From positions 4,417,001 through 4,481,000 of the forward strand of contig NZ_LT607413.1 of assembly GCF_900091495.1 (NCBI RefSeq): a DNA stretch of 64,000 nt, read 5' to 3'. This stretch comes from Micromonospora echinospora (GTDB lineage: Bacteria > Actinomycetota > Actinomycetes > Mycobacteriales > Micromonosporaceae). Positions 17,758 through 25,226 of this stretch are shown in pieces; within the stretch, counting starts at the first letter, position 1, and each line of letters opens with the position of its first letter. The notes under the pieces are model-generated. The model searched no databases and had not been told where the DNA came from. It saw only the letters and a list, made by a program, of their open reading frames with translations. Made by a program: the position numbers and the translations under genes.

Positions 17758-17786
17758 TTGCGTCGGGTGGTGACCCCCCGTAGTCT
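17758..17786 (+). promoter_or_regulatory. Promoter of the XRE/DUF5753 regulator gene (leaderless)
   Basis: TTGCGT (17758-17763), 17-nt spacer, TAGTCT (17781-17786), then 6 nt to GTG at 17793. The spacing is that of a housekeeping promoter with transcription starting at the start codon. Confidence 0.7.
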
Positions 17787-17792
17787 CCGACG

Positions 17793-18671
17793 GTGGGAGG
17801 CCGGATGCCGCTGCCAACGAGTCCCGTAATCCGCCGGGCGCGCCTGGGCGCGGAGCTGCGCCAGCTCCGTCGTCAGGCGGCCCTCACGCTCGACCAGGTC
17901 TGCGAACGGCTCGGCTGGGCCTCCACCTCCAAACTGTCCCGCATCGAGCTGGGGCAGAGCCGTCCCGACCTGGCCGACGTCTTCGACCTGCTCGACGTCT
18001 ACGAGGTCCCGGTGGCGCAGCGGGAGGCGCTGATCGTCATCGCCCGGGACGCCGCGACCAACCGGAGCTGGTGGAAGGCCCTCGGCGAGATGGGGGACCG
18101 GCAACGCACCTACGCCGAGCTGGAAGCGGGCGCGGCCACCATCTTCGAGTACCAGCCCGCCGTGGTGCCGGGTCTGCTCCAGACCCGGGCGTACGCGCGG
18201 CTGCGGGTGACCGCCGGCCGGCTCCTCGATCCGGGGATCGACGTGGAGGCGGACACCCGGGCGCGGTCGGCCCGGCAGGACGTGCTGCACCGGGCGGACG
18301 CGCCCCGGTACACCGCTGTCCTCGACGAGGCCGTGCTCAACGGGGCTGGTGTCCCGGCCCCGGTGTGGCGGGACCAGGTGCGGCATCTGGTGACGACGGC
18401 ACGACGGGCTAACGTGACGATCCGGGTCCTGCCCCGGGGGGTCCCGGTGGCCGGGAGCGTGATGCACCCGCTCACGCCGTTCTCCTGCTACGCGTTCCCG
18501 GACCCGGCCGATCCCCGCACGGTGGTGCTGGAGGCGCTCACCACCGACCTGCGGTTGACCGCCGAGCCGGACGTCCGCCGCTACGAGCAGCTCGCCGGCT
18601 GGCTGCTCGACGCGGCCCTCTCCGCTGCCGACACGATCGAGCTGCTCGCCGGGCACGTCACCGAGGAGTGA
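17793..18671 (+). CDS. XRE-family regulator with DUF5753 domain
   Basis: A 292-residue regulator. Residues about 18-75 form a helix-turn-helix of the XRE type (LGAELRQLRRQAALTLDQVCERLGWASTSKLSRIE). The rest is the DUF5753 domain, with AGAATIFEYQPAVVPGLLQT, RSARQDVLHR and the ending that follows AFPDPADPRTVVLEAL. Such proteins in Streptomyces and relatives are normally followed by a small DUF397 partner gene and have been compared to toxin-antitoxin pairs. Here no DUF397 gene follows; the next gene is a convergent SDR. GTG at 17793 is supported by the promoter spacing; ATG at 17805 would also be possible. Confidence 0.9.
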   Translation: MGGRMPLPTSPVIRRARLGAELRQLRRQAALTLDQVCERLGWASTSKLSRIELGQSRPDLADVFDLLDVYEVPVAQREALIVIARDAATNRSWWKALGEMGDRQRTYAELEAGAATIFEYQPAVVPGLLQTRAYARLRVTAGRLLDPGIDVEADTRARSARQDVLHRADAPRYTAVLDEAVLNGAGVPAPVWRDQVRHLVTTARRANVTIRVLPRGVPVAGSVMHPLTPFSCYAFPDPADPRTVVLEALTTDLRLTAEPDVRRYEQLAGWLLDAALSAADTIELLAGHVTEE

Positions 18672-18700
18672 GCCGGCCCGGTGGGCCGTCCCGCCGCCGG

Positions 18701-19462
18701 TCAGGCGTACCGGTGGAAGCCGCCCTCCGAGTCGATGACCTGACCGGTGATCCAGCGGGCCTCGGGTGAGCAGAGGAAGGCCACCAGCCGCGCCGCGTCG
18801 TCGGGGGTGCCCCAGCGCCCGCCGGGGAAGTGGCGGGCCACGGCGGCGTGCACCTCGGGTGGCGCGTAGCCGGTGTCGGTGGGGCCGGGGTTCACGCAGT
18901 TGACGGTGATGCCCCGGGGCATCAGCAGCGGTGCGAGCTGGGTGGTCAGGTTCTCCACCGCGGCCTTGCTCGCCGCGTACGCCAACTCGTCCGGCATCGG
19001 ACCGAGCCGCTGCCCGCTGGAGAAGAGCAGCAGCCGACCGCCCTCGCCCGCGGTGAACGCGGCGGCGAAGGCCTCGGCCAACAGCAGGGTGGCCCGGACG
19101 TTGACCAGCAGGTGCCGGTCGATCTCGTCCGCCGCCAGGGTGCCGAGCGGGGTGCGGGTGGAGTAGGCGTGCACCGCCACCACCGCGTCCAGTCGGCCGT
19201 ACCGTCGGACCGCCTCGGCCACCAGATCGGCCGGCGCGGCCGGATCGAGCAGGTCGGCGGTGACGTACCGGGCGCGCCCGTCCAGGTCGCTGAGGAGGGC
19301 CGGTACGCCCTGCGGGTCGCCGCCGTACGGCTGGGCGTCGTCGTAGCGGGGCAGGCCGGTGAGCAGCAGCCGGTGACCGGCCGCCGCGAGGGTCCGGGCG
19401 ACCGCCGCGCCGATGCCGACGCCCCGGCTGACCCCGGTCACCAGGGCCACCCGATCAGTCAT
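18701..19462 (-). CDS. Short-chain dehydrogenase/reductase
   Basis: A 253-residue SDR with a Rossmann fold. The cofactor site is VALVTGVSRGVGIGAAVA (TGxxxGxG type, residues 4-22). Catalytic residues are Ser in LLLFSSGQRLG and Tyr/Lys in YAASK. The tail WITGQVIDSEGGFHRYA is the common SDR ending. Length suits a classical SDR. Substrate is unknown; the GGD-rich loop after strand 2 gives no clue. ATG at 19462 gives the normal N-terminus MTDRVALVTG; an in-frame upstream ATG would add 16 unrelated residues. It lies downstream of the ABM monooxygenase gene on the same strand with a 166-bp gap containing a direct repeat. Confidence 0.9.
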   Translation of the reverse strand: MTDRVALVTGVSRGVGIGAAVARTLAAAGHRLLLTGLPRYDDAQPYGGDPQGVPALLSDLDGRARYVTADLLDPAAPADLVAEAVRRYGRLDAVVAVHAYSTRTPLGTLAADEIDRHLLVNVRATLLLAEAFAAAFTAGEGGRLLLFSSGQRLGPMPDELAYAASKAAVENLTTQLAPLLMPRGITVNCVNPGPTDTGYAPPEVHAAVARHFPGGRWGTPDDAARLVAFLCSPEARWITGQVIDSEGGFHRYA

Positions 19463-19524
19463 GTCCGCCAGCCAAGCACAGGCCGCCGGACGGACGCGAT
19501 CGGGTTTCACCCCGGGCCCGTCCG

Positions 19525-19631
19525 CCCCGGCCGGCGCCCCGACGGCCCGACGTCGTCGTCAGTGTCGGAGAAGCCCGGCAACGAGGGGGCATGCCCCCGG
19601 CCGGTGCCCCGACGGCCCGACGTCGTCGTCA
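19525..19631. repeat. 37-bp direct repeat starting at a stop codon
   Basis: Copies 19525-19561 and 19595-19631 differ at one internal base. On the minus strand each begins TGACGACGACGTCGGGCC; in the gene-proximal copy this TGA is the stop codon of the ABM monooxygenase gene. Confidence 0.85.
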
Positions 19632-19922
19632 AGCCGGCACGTCGACGAAGTGCTCGACCCGGGGCGGGCCGGCGAAGTGCGGCCCGATCAGGGCCCGCCA
19701 CCGCTCGAACCGCTCGGTGCCCCGGAACTCGCGTTCGTGGGCCTCGACGGAGTCCCACTCGACGAGCAGCACGAACCGTGACGGGGACTCGATCCCCCGG
19801 GTCATCCGCACCGAACGGCAGCCGGGGGTGCCGGCGAGGATCGGGTGACCCTGGGCGTACGCGGCGGCGAACGCGTCCTCGTGTCCGGGCAGTACGTCGA
19901 TGAGCGCGACCTCAAGCACCAT
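19629..19922 (-). CDS. Antibiotic biosynthesis monooxygenase (ABM) domain protein
   Basis: A 97-residue single-domain protein of the dimeric alpha+beta barrel ABM type. It begins MVLEVALIDVLPGHEDAFAA, contains GTPGCRSVRMTRGIESPSRF and ends with the aromatic motif VEWDSVEAHEREFRGTERFE, the usual pattern of small quinone- or haem-acting monooxygenases and related proteins. These have varied roles (polyketide quinone oxidation, haem degradation, quorum-signal turnover), so the substrate is left open. ATG at 19922 is used because the homologous core begins there. Neighbouring SDR on the same strand could act on the same compound, an inference only. Confidence 0.85.
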   Translation of the reverse strand: MVLEVALIDVLPGHEDAFAAAYAQGHPILAGTPGCRSVRMTRGIESPSRFVLLVEWDSVEAHEREFRGTERFERWRALIGPHFAGPPRVEHFVDVPA

Positions 19923-20246
19923 GTCCCGCAGCCTGCCATGTCGGTGGTCGACGTCGGGCGGGGGTGGGGTCCCGTCCCACGCCGGCGGGGGTCGGCCGGT
20001 GTGCGCTCGGCTTCCGTCGGGTCGGACGGCACCGGCGTCCGCCAGTAACACCTAGCCTCCTAGGATGCGCTGCGCGGTGTGCCGCCCCTTCCTTGCGCCC
20101 GGCCAACCACAACGAACAGCCGGAACACTGTCCACTGCGGTTCGGGAGTGACGATCCGGTGACAGGCAAGGGAACGTGACGTGGTCGGCATTCGTCGCCT
20201 CGGGAGGTGCGCGGGGAGGCGTGGATGGTGAACAATGACCGCCGAG
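19923..20246. other. Intergenic region upstream of the terC leader
   Basis: This stretch of about 320 bp holds no convincing gene; the open frames on both strands lack family similarity and ribosome sites. A small palindrome CCTAGCCTCCTAGG lies near 20053. An AACAAT at 20231-20236 could be the -10 for the terC leader RNA, with transcription starting around 20243. Confidence 0.5.
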
Positions 20247-20365
20247 GAGGGGAGTATCCCTCACGATGGTGTCGTCAGCACGGTCGAACGTCCCCCGGAC
20301 GGTCGACCCGGCGCCATCGGTCATCGCTGCGTTCGCGGAGCGGTGGCGGGAGAGACCTCCGACAG
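20247..20365 (+). promoter_or_regulatory. Probable yybP-ykoY (manganese) riboswitch upstream of terC
   Basis: Three blocks recall the yybP-ykoY aptamer: GGGGAGTATCCCT in a small hairpin (20250-20262), GTCGTCAGCACGGTCGA (about 20271-20287) and GAGAGACCTCCGAC (about 20350-20363). They lie in the expected order and distance. The element sits 100 nt before a terC gene, and TerC/Alx-type proteins are known targets of this Mn2+-sensing RNA. Matches are from memory of the family pattern; a covariance-model search was not possible. Confidence 0.62.
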
Positions 20366-20464
20366 TCACCAGAGTCAGCGTCGCCGGCACACCGAGCCTT
20401 GGGCTGTTCCTGTTCCACAGGGTTGCGGTGTGCCGGTCGCTGTGTGCCTGCCGGAGGATAAGCT

Positions 20465-21463
20465 GTGAACGTGTCCGGACTGGTCTGGGCCGTGACCCTG
20501 ATCGCGTTGACCGCGATCCTGGTCTTCGACCTCTTGGTTATCGGCCGTCGCCCCCATGAACCCAGTGTCCGCGAGTCCAGCCTCTGGGTGGGATTCTACG
20601 TCGGCTTGGCCCTGCTCTTCGGCGTCGGTCTGTGGTTCTTCGGCGGCGGCAAGGTCGCCGGCGAGTTCTACACCGGCTGGCTCACCGAGTACAGCCTCTC
20701 GGTGGACAATCTCTTCGTCTTCGTGATCATCATGGCCCGGTTCGCGGTGCCCCGGCAGTACCAGCAGAAGGTGCTGTTGATCGGCATCGTGCTGGCACTG
20801 ATCATGCGAGGCGCGTTCATCGCGGCCGGCGCGGCGTTGATCTCGCAGTTCACCTGGGTCTTCTACATCTTCGGCGCGTTCCTCATCTACACCGCGATCA
20901 ACCTCGCCCGACAGGGTGAGCCCGACGAGGACGAGTTCACCGAGAACGTGCTGATCCGGTGGAGCCGGCGAGCGCTGCCCATCTCCCAGGGCTACGACGG
21001 CGCGAAGATGACCACGCGGGAGTACGGCAAGCGGCTCTTCACTCCGATGCTGATCGTCATGATCGCGATCGGCACCACCGACCTGATCTTCGCGCTGGAC
21101 TCGATTCCGGCCATCTTCGGCATAACCCAGGAGCCGTACCTCGTCTTCACCGCGAACGTCTTCGCGTTGATGGGGCTCCGGCAGCTCTACTTCCTCCTCG
21201 GTGGCCTGCTCAACCGCCTGATCTACCTGAGCACCGGCCTGGCCGTGGTGCTCGGCTTCATCGGCGTCAAGTTGATGCTCGAGGCTCTCGCCGAGAACAA
21301 CCTGCCGTTCCTCAACGGTGGCGAGCACGTCGGTTGGGCCCCGCACATCCCGATCTGGCTCTCGCTGACGGTCATCCTCGGCACGCTCGCCGTGGCCACC
21401 GTCGCCAGCCTGGTCAAGTCCTCCCGGGACCGCCGCCGCGAGCTGCTCGCCGTCAAGCACTGA
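20465..21463 (+). CDS. TerC family integral membrane protein (probable Mn2+ exporter)
   Basis: A 332-residue membrane protein with about nine hydrophobic segments. Conserved TerC acidic motifs are visible: LTEYSLSVDNLFVFVII (residues about 73-89) and IAIGTTDLIFALDSIPAIFG (about 200-219), whose Asp residues likely bind metal ions. Proteins of this family (Alx, MeeF/MeeY, TerC) have been linked to manganese export and metallation of exported proteins. GTG at 20465 has GGAGG 8 nt upstream. The preceding leader resembles a manganese riboswitch, which fits that role. No tellurite-resistance gene cluster is nearby, so the older tellurite label is not used. Confidence 0.92.
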   Translation: MNVSGLVWAVTLIALTAILVFDLLVIGRRPHEPSVRESSLWVGFYVGLALLFGVGLWFFGGGKVAGEFYTGWLTEYSLSVDNLFVFVIIMARFAVPRQYQQKVLLIGIVLALIMRGAFIAAGAALISQFTWVFYIFGAFLIYTAINLARQGEPDEDEFTENVLIRWSRRALPISQGYDGAKMTTREYGKRLFTPMLIVMIAIGTTDLIFALDSIPAIFGITQEPYLVFTANVFALMGLRQLYFLLGGLLNRLIYLSTGLAVVLGFIGVKLMLEALAENNLPFLNGGEHVGWAPHIPIWLSLTVILGTLAVATVASLVKSSRDRRRELLAVKH

Positions 21464-21560
21464 CCGGCGGCGCGACCCACCCCTTAACTCAACCGCACAC
21501 GCGCCCTGCGGTGCGGTGCGGTGCGTGAGGGTGGAGGGCGCGGGGAGCGCGGGGCGGATG

Positions 21561-22523
21561 TCAGACGCGGTGGACGCCGACCAGGGTGGCGGTGCGGTCG
21601 TCGGGAAGGCGTTCCTCCAGCACCCGGCGGCGCTGGTAGCAGGCGTGCAGCATGCGGCGGTCGTCGCCGGGGCGCGGGAGGGCGCTGACGATGCCGACGT
21701 GGTGGATGCCGCGGCCGGGCCGGGCGAAGAAGTACAGGTCGCCGGGGCGTTCGGTGCCGAGTTCCACGGGGGTGGTCGCGGCGGCCTGGTCCCCGGCGTC
21801 GCGGGGCAGCCACACGCCGAAGCGTCGCCAGGCAAGGTGTACCAGGCCGGAGCAGTCGATCCCGGCGGGGGACGTGCCGCCCCAGATGTAGACGACGTCG
21901 AGGAGCCGTTCGGCGACGGCGAGCGCCTCGTCGGGGGCCGGGGGGCGGGTCGGCAGGGGCACGGTGTGCCGGTCGGGGAGCCAGAGCGGTTCGCGGTGGC
22001 CGGGGGCGTGTACCGGTCGCCAGCCGTCGACGGCCGGCCCGGCGGGGGTCAGCCGGGTGCCGAGGGCGACGCCGGGGATGCGGACGTCGCCGTGGGGGGT
22101 GGCGTACAGGGCGGTGACGGTGGCGTCGACGACCAGCGCGCCGGTGGGGGCCGGTGGCCCGACGACCGGCGGGCCGGTGGGGACCGGTGGAACGCTGGGC
22201 GCGGCGGTGAGCTGGCTCGTGGGCAGCCAACCGGGGTAGCCGCGTGGGTCGAGGTCGGCGGCAGCCTGTTCGACGGCGACGACCCGCACCCAGCCGGGCG
22301 GGCCCACCTCGGTAACCAGCACCTCCTCGCCGAGCAGGAGTTGGCTCAGGACGCAGTCGCCGACCTGCTGGTCGGTGTCCATGCCGGCGATCCAGGCGCC
22401 GGTGTCGACGTGTGTCCCGAGCGCGGGGGCGTCGATCGGGCGGACCGCCTCGGGGCAGCTCCAGAGGGTCGCCACGGCGACCTGGACGACGGCCCGCTGG
22501 CCGGCTCGCAGTTCCACGTGCAC
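21561..22523 (-). CDS. Cytoplasmic NlpC/P60 endopeptidase (YkfC-like)
   Basis: A 320-residue cysteine peptidase. The first half carries bacterial SH3-like domains (VAVATLWSCPEAVRPIDAPAL, LLGEEVLVTEVGPPGWVRV, then a second one around RGYPGWLPTSQL). The NlpC/P60 domain (about 205-320) has the catalytic Cys in GIDCSGLVHLAW, His in GIHHVGIV and a third His in MLHACYQ. The architecture is that of YkfC, a gamma-D-glutamyl-L-diamino acid endopeptidase that trims murein peptides after uptake. No signal peptide is present, so it acts in the cytoplasm. It follows the dipeptide epimerase gene by 54 nt on the same strand, a typical murein-peptide recycling pair. GTG at 22523 is the likely start. Confidence 0.88.
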   Translation of the reverse strand: MHVELRAGQRAVVQVAVATLWSCPEAVRPIDAPALGTHVDTGAWIAGMDTDQQVGDCVLSQLLLGEEVLVTEVGPPGWVRVVAVEQAAADLDPRGYPGWLPTSQLTAAPSVPPVPTGPPVVGPPAPTGALVVDATVTALYATPHGDVRIPGVALGTRLTPAGPAVDGWRPVHAPGHREPLWLPDRHTVPLPTRPPAPDEALAVAERLLDVVYIWGGTSPAGIDCSGLVHLAWRRFGVWLPRDAGDQAAATTPVELGTERPGDLYFFARPGRGIHHVGIVSALPRPGDDRRMLHACYQRRRVLEERLPDDRTATLVGVHRV

Positions 22524-22577
22524 TCCCAGGCGTCGGGCGGTCGTCTGCGGTGACCTTATGAAAGATTCCGACAGCCA

Positions 22578-23675
22578 TCAACCATGCTGCTGAATCTTTG
22601 CTTCATCGATGGCTTTCACGCCGAGGCCGGGGGCGTCGGGGAGCACCACGGTGGCGCCGTCGTACCGCAGACCGCCACGCACCGGCGACCAGGCCAGCCA
22701 CCAGGCGGCGTCGAGGTCGGCCACGACGGTGGTGCCGTACGCGGCGACCAGGCTGGCGGCGGCGCCGACGCCGATCTGGCTCTCCATCATCGACCCGACG
22801 AGGGTGCCCACACCGTGCGCGGCGGCCAGCTCGAGCAGGGTACGGGCCGGCCGGAGCCCGCCGGCCTTGGCGAGTTTGACGTTGACCAGGTCGGCGGCGC
22901 GGCGGCGGATCACCTCGACCAGGTCGCGGGGCCCGAAGACGGACTCGTCGGCGAGGATCGGCACGTCCACCCGGTCGCTGACCCAGGCCAGTCCGTCCAG
23001 GTCCCATCCGGCGACGGGCTGTTCGACCAGTTCGACGTCGAGGCCGGCGTCCTCGATGCCGCGGATGACCCGGACCGCCTCCCGGGGGGTCCAGCCCTGG
23101 TTGGCGTCGAGGCGGATCCGCACCCCGGGACCCACCGCCGCGCGGACGGCGCGGACCCGGTCCAGGTCGCCGGCAGCGTCGGTGCCCACCTTGAGCTTGA
23201 GCACGGTGAAGCCGTCGGCCGTGCGCTGCCGGGCGGTGGCGGCCAGGTCGACCGCGTCCCCGGCGGAGACCGTGACGTCGGTGGGCACGCGCCGGCTGGT
23301 GCCGCCGAGCAACCGCACCAGGGGTACGCCGAGGCGGCGGGCGGCGAGGTCGTGCAGGGCGGTGTCGACGGCGGCCTTGGCCGCCTCGTTGCCGGCGACG
23401 GCGCGTTGGATCTCGGCGCAGCGGGCGTTGAGGTCGTCGGCGTCCCGCCCGGCGATCAGGGGTCCGAGAATCTCGTGGACGCAGGCGCGGGAGCCGTCGA
23501 TGGAGGCGCCGGTGACCTGCCACACCTGCGGGGCCTCGCCGAACCCGGAGCGCCCCTCGTCGTCGACGATCTCGACCACGAGGGTCTCGACGGTGGTGGT
23601 GCGGCGCAGGGCGGTGACGAAGGGGGTGTGTAAGGGGGCGGAAAGCCGGTGGGTGCGTACCGCGGCGATCGTCAT
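22578..23675 (-). CDS. L-Ala-D/L-Glu epimerase (enolase superfamily)
   Basis: A 365-residue enolase-superfamily enzyme of the muconate-lactonizing group. Metal and catalytic residues are seen in order: the KxK motif VLKLKVG, Asp in IRLDANQGW, Glu in VELVEQPV, Asp/Glu in PILADES, and Lys in VNVKLAKAGG. The C-terminal GSMMESQIGVGAA is typical of dipeptide epimerases. It would convert L-Ala-D-Glu from murein turnover into L-Ala-L-Glu for further use. Epimerase rather than cycloisomerase is inferred from the NlpC/P60 partner gene downstream. ATG at 23675 has a -10 TAGGGT 6 nt upstream, so the operon mRNA is probably leaderless. Confidence 0.88.
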   Translation of the reverse strand: MTIAAVRTHRLSAPLHTPFVTALRRTTTVETLVVEIVDDEGRSGFGEAPQVWQVTGASIDGSRACVHEILGPLIAGRDADDLNARCAEIQRAVAGNEAAKAAVDTALHDLAARRLGVPLVRLLGGTSRRVPTDVTVSAGDAVDLAATARQRTADGFTVLKLKVGTDAAGDLDRVRAVRAAVGPGVRIRLDANQGWTPREAVRVIRGIEDAGLDVELVEQPVAGWDLDGLAWVSDRVDVPILADESVFGPRDLVEVIRRRAADLVNVKLAKAGGLRPARTLLELAAAHGVGTLVGSMMESQIGVGAAASLVAAYGTTVVADLDAAWWLAWSPVRGGLRYDGATVVLPDAPGLGVKAIDEAKIQQHG

Positions 23676-23681
23676 TGCGGC

Positions 23682-23687
23682 ACCCTA
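23682..23687 (-). promoter_or_regulatory. -10 hexamer of the epimerase-NlpC operon (leaderless)
   Basis: TAGGGT on the minus strand (preceded by TA, giving TATAGGGT), 6 nt before ATG at 23675. No clear -35. Confidence 0.55.
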
Positions 23688-23717
23688 TACAGACGGACGC
23701 GCGGCAGGGGAGGCCGG

Positions 23718-24515
23718 ATGAGGGTGCGGGACTGGGAACTGGTGGGCGCGCCGAACGCGCGGGACCTGGGTGGCCTGGTGGGCGCGGACGGGCGGCGGGT
23801 GCGGGCGGGTCAGCTGATCCGTACCCCGGCGTTGGGACGGCTGACCGACGAGGACCTGCCGGTGCTGGCGAAGCTCGCCCCGGCGTGTGTGGTCGACCTG
23901 CGGTACGCCGCGGAGATCGCGGAGGCCCCGCCGGACCGGCTGCCCGGTGAGCCGAGGGTGGCGCACCTGCCGGTGCACGACCCGGCGCACCCGGTCTTCA
24001 CCTACGTCTCGGCGTTGTTGCTCGGGCACGACCTGGACGCGTACGGGGGGTTGGCGGAGCAGGGCACCCCGGCGGCGATGGCGGCGATCTACCGGTGGTT
24101 CGTGACGGGGGAGTCGGCACGGCGTGGGTTCGCGGCGGCGCTGCGGCTGGCGGCCGACCCGGCGAACCTGCCCCTGGTGTTCCACTGCTCGGCGGGCAAG
24201 GACCGGACGGGCTGGTTGGCGGTGGTGCTGTTGACCGTGCTGGGGGTGGACGAGGCGGCGATCCGGGAGGACTACCTGCGGCACAACGAGTTGACGGTGA
24301 GCCTGCGGGAGGTGCTGCTGGAGGCGATGCGGCGGCGTCGGCCGGGGCTGGACGCCGACGCGGTACGCCCGGTGCTGGAGGTGCGCCCGGAGTACCTGGA
24401 CGCCGCCTACGACGAGGTGACGCGGGTGCACGGGTCGTTCGGGGTGTATCTCCGCGACGGCCTGGGGGCGACCGACGAGCTGGTCAGCGCGGTGCGGGCG
24501 AACCTGCTGGAGTGA
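23718..24515 (+). CDS. Tyrosine-protein phosphatase (Y_phosphatase3 type)
   Basis: A 265-residue phosphatase of the family of MptpB-like, dual-specificity tyrosine/phosphoinositide phosphatases. The N-terminus NARDLGGLVGADGRRVRAGQLIRTPAL and VVDLRYAAEIAEAPPDRL are typical. The P-loop is VFHCSAGKDRTG, matching HCxxGKDRTG with Lys and Asp instead of plain Cx5R. A helix-rich tail follows (YLRHNELT, FGVYLRDGLGAT). ATG at 23718 has GGGAGG upstream. No signal peptide; in pathogens such enzymes are exported without one, but no such claim is made here. Its 3' end overlaps that of the convergent YhhN gene by 32 nt. Confidence 0.92.
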   Translation: MRVRDWELVGAPNARDLGGLVGADGRRVRAGQLIRTPALGRLTDEDLPVLAKLAPACVVDLRYAAEIAEAPPDRLPGEPRVAHLPVHDPAHPVFTYVSALLLGHDLDAYGGLAEQGTPAAMAAIYRWFVTGESARRGFAAALRLAADPANLPLVFHCSAGKDRTGWLAVVLLTVLGVDEAAIREDYLRHNELTVSLREVLLEAMRRRRPGLDADAVRPVLEVRPEYLDAAYDEVTRVHGSFGVYLRDGLGATDELVSAVRANLLE

Positions 24516-25161
24516 GCCGGGCGACGAGGCCGGTGACGATGAGCGCCTGACCGAGGCAGTAGGTGCTCATCACCCACACCCCGTGGCCGGGCAGGTGGCC
24601 GACGTCGGCCAGGCCGGTGGCGATGATCAGGTCGGACAGGAGGAAGAGCGCGCCGCCGAGGGCGACGCGGGGGCCGTGTGCGGCGGCGGTGGTGGCCATG
24701 GTGGCCAGCGCGACGGCGTAGCCGGCGATGGGCAGGGCCAGTCCGGCGTCGGTGAGGCCGGGCCACATCCAGGCCAGGGCGGCGGTGGTGGCGACGGCGT
24801 ACCCGATTCCGACGGCGACCAGCGGTGGGCGGCGCAGGGCCCGGGCGGCGCCGTGGCGGGTGAACGCGGTGATGTAGCAGAGGTGCGCGCCGAGGAAGAG
24901 CGCCATGCCGGTGAGGAACGCGGTGGTGCTGTCGACGAGCAGCGCGATGTCGCCGCCGGTGGAGAAGGCGAGCGCGGCGAGGAGCAGCCGGTCCGGTCGC
25001 CGGCCGTGGGCGGCGGCGACCAGCCAGAGGTACGCGGCGAGCGCCGGGATCAGCAGTGGTTTGGTGAGCAGGACGCCGAGGCGGTGGTCGGTGGCGACGG
25101 CGGTGAGGTTCGCCGCCGTCAGAACGGCGAAGACGAGCAGCGGCAGCCGGTGGTGGCGCAT
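24484..25161 (-). CDS. YhhN family membrane protein (lysoplasmalogenase-like)
   Basis: A 225-residue integral membrane protein with about eight hydrophobic segments, matching the YhhN/TMEM86 family. Characteristic stretches are LTKPLLIPALAAYLW, LAFSTGGDIALLVD and LGAHLCYITAF. The eukaryotic relative TMEM86B hydrolyses lysoplasmalogen; the bacterial substrate is unknown. ATG at 25161 has GGAGCC before it and gives the full family length; an in-frame upstream start would add a Pro/Arg-rich head without similarity. Lies 65 nt downstream of the beta-lactamase-like gene, possibly in one unit. Confidence 0.87.
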   Translation of the reverse strand: MRHHRLPLLVFAVLTAANLTAVATDHRLGVLLTKPLLIPALAAYLWLVAAAHGRRPDRLLLAALAFSTGGDIALLVDSTTAFLTGMALFLGAHLCYITAFTRHGAARALRRPPLVAVGIGYAVATTAALAWMWPGLTDAGLALPIAGYAVALATMATTAAAHGPRVALGGALFLLSDLIIATGLADVGHLPGHGVWVMSTYCLGQALIVTGLVARLTPAGSPAPR

Positions 25162-25226
25162 GGGGGCTCCTGGTGGGGGTGGGGAGCGTGGGCGGGTGGC
25201 CGCCGGGGGTGACGCCGGCCTCCGGG

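Noticed and set aside
20052..20468. Several open frames upstream of terC
   Set aside because: They overlap each other on both strands in leader DNA, have no conserved domain and coincide with the riboswitch-like element.
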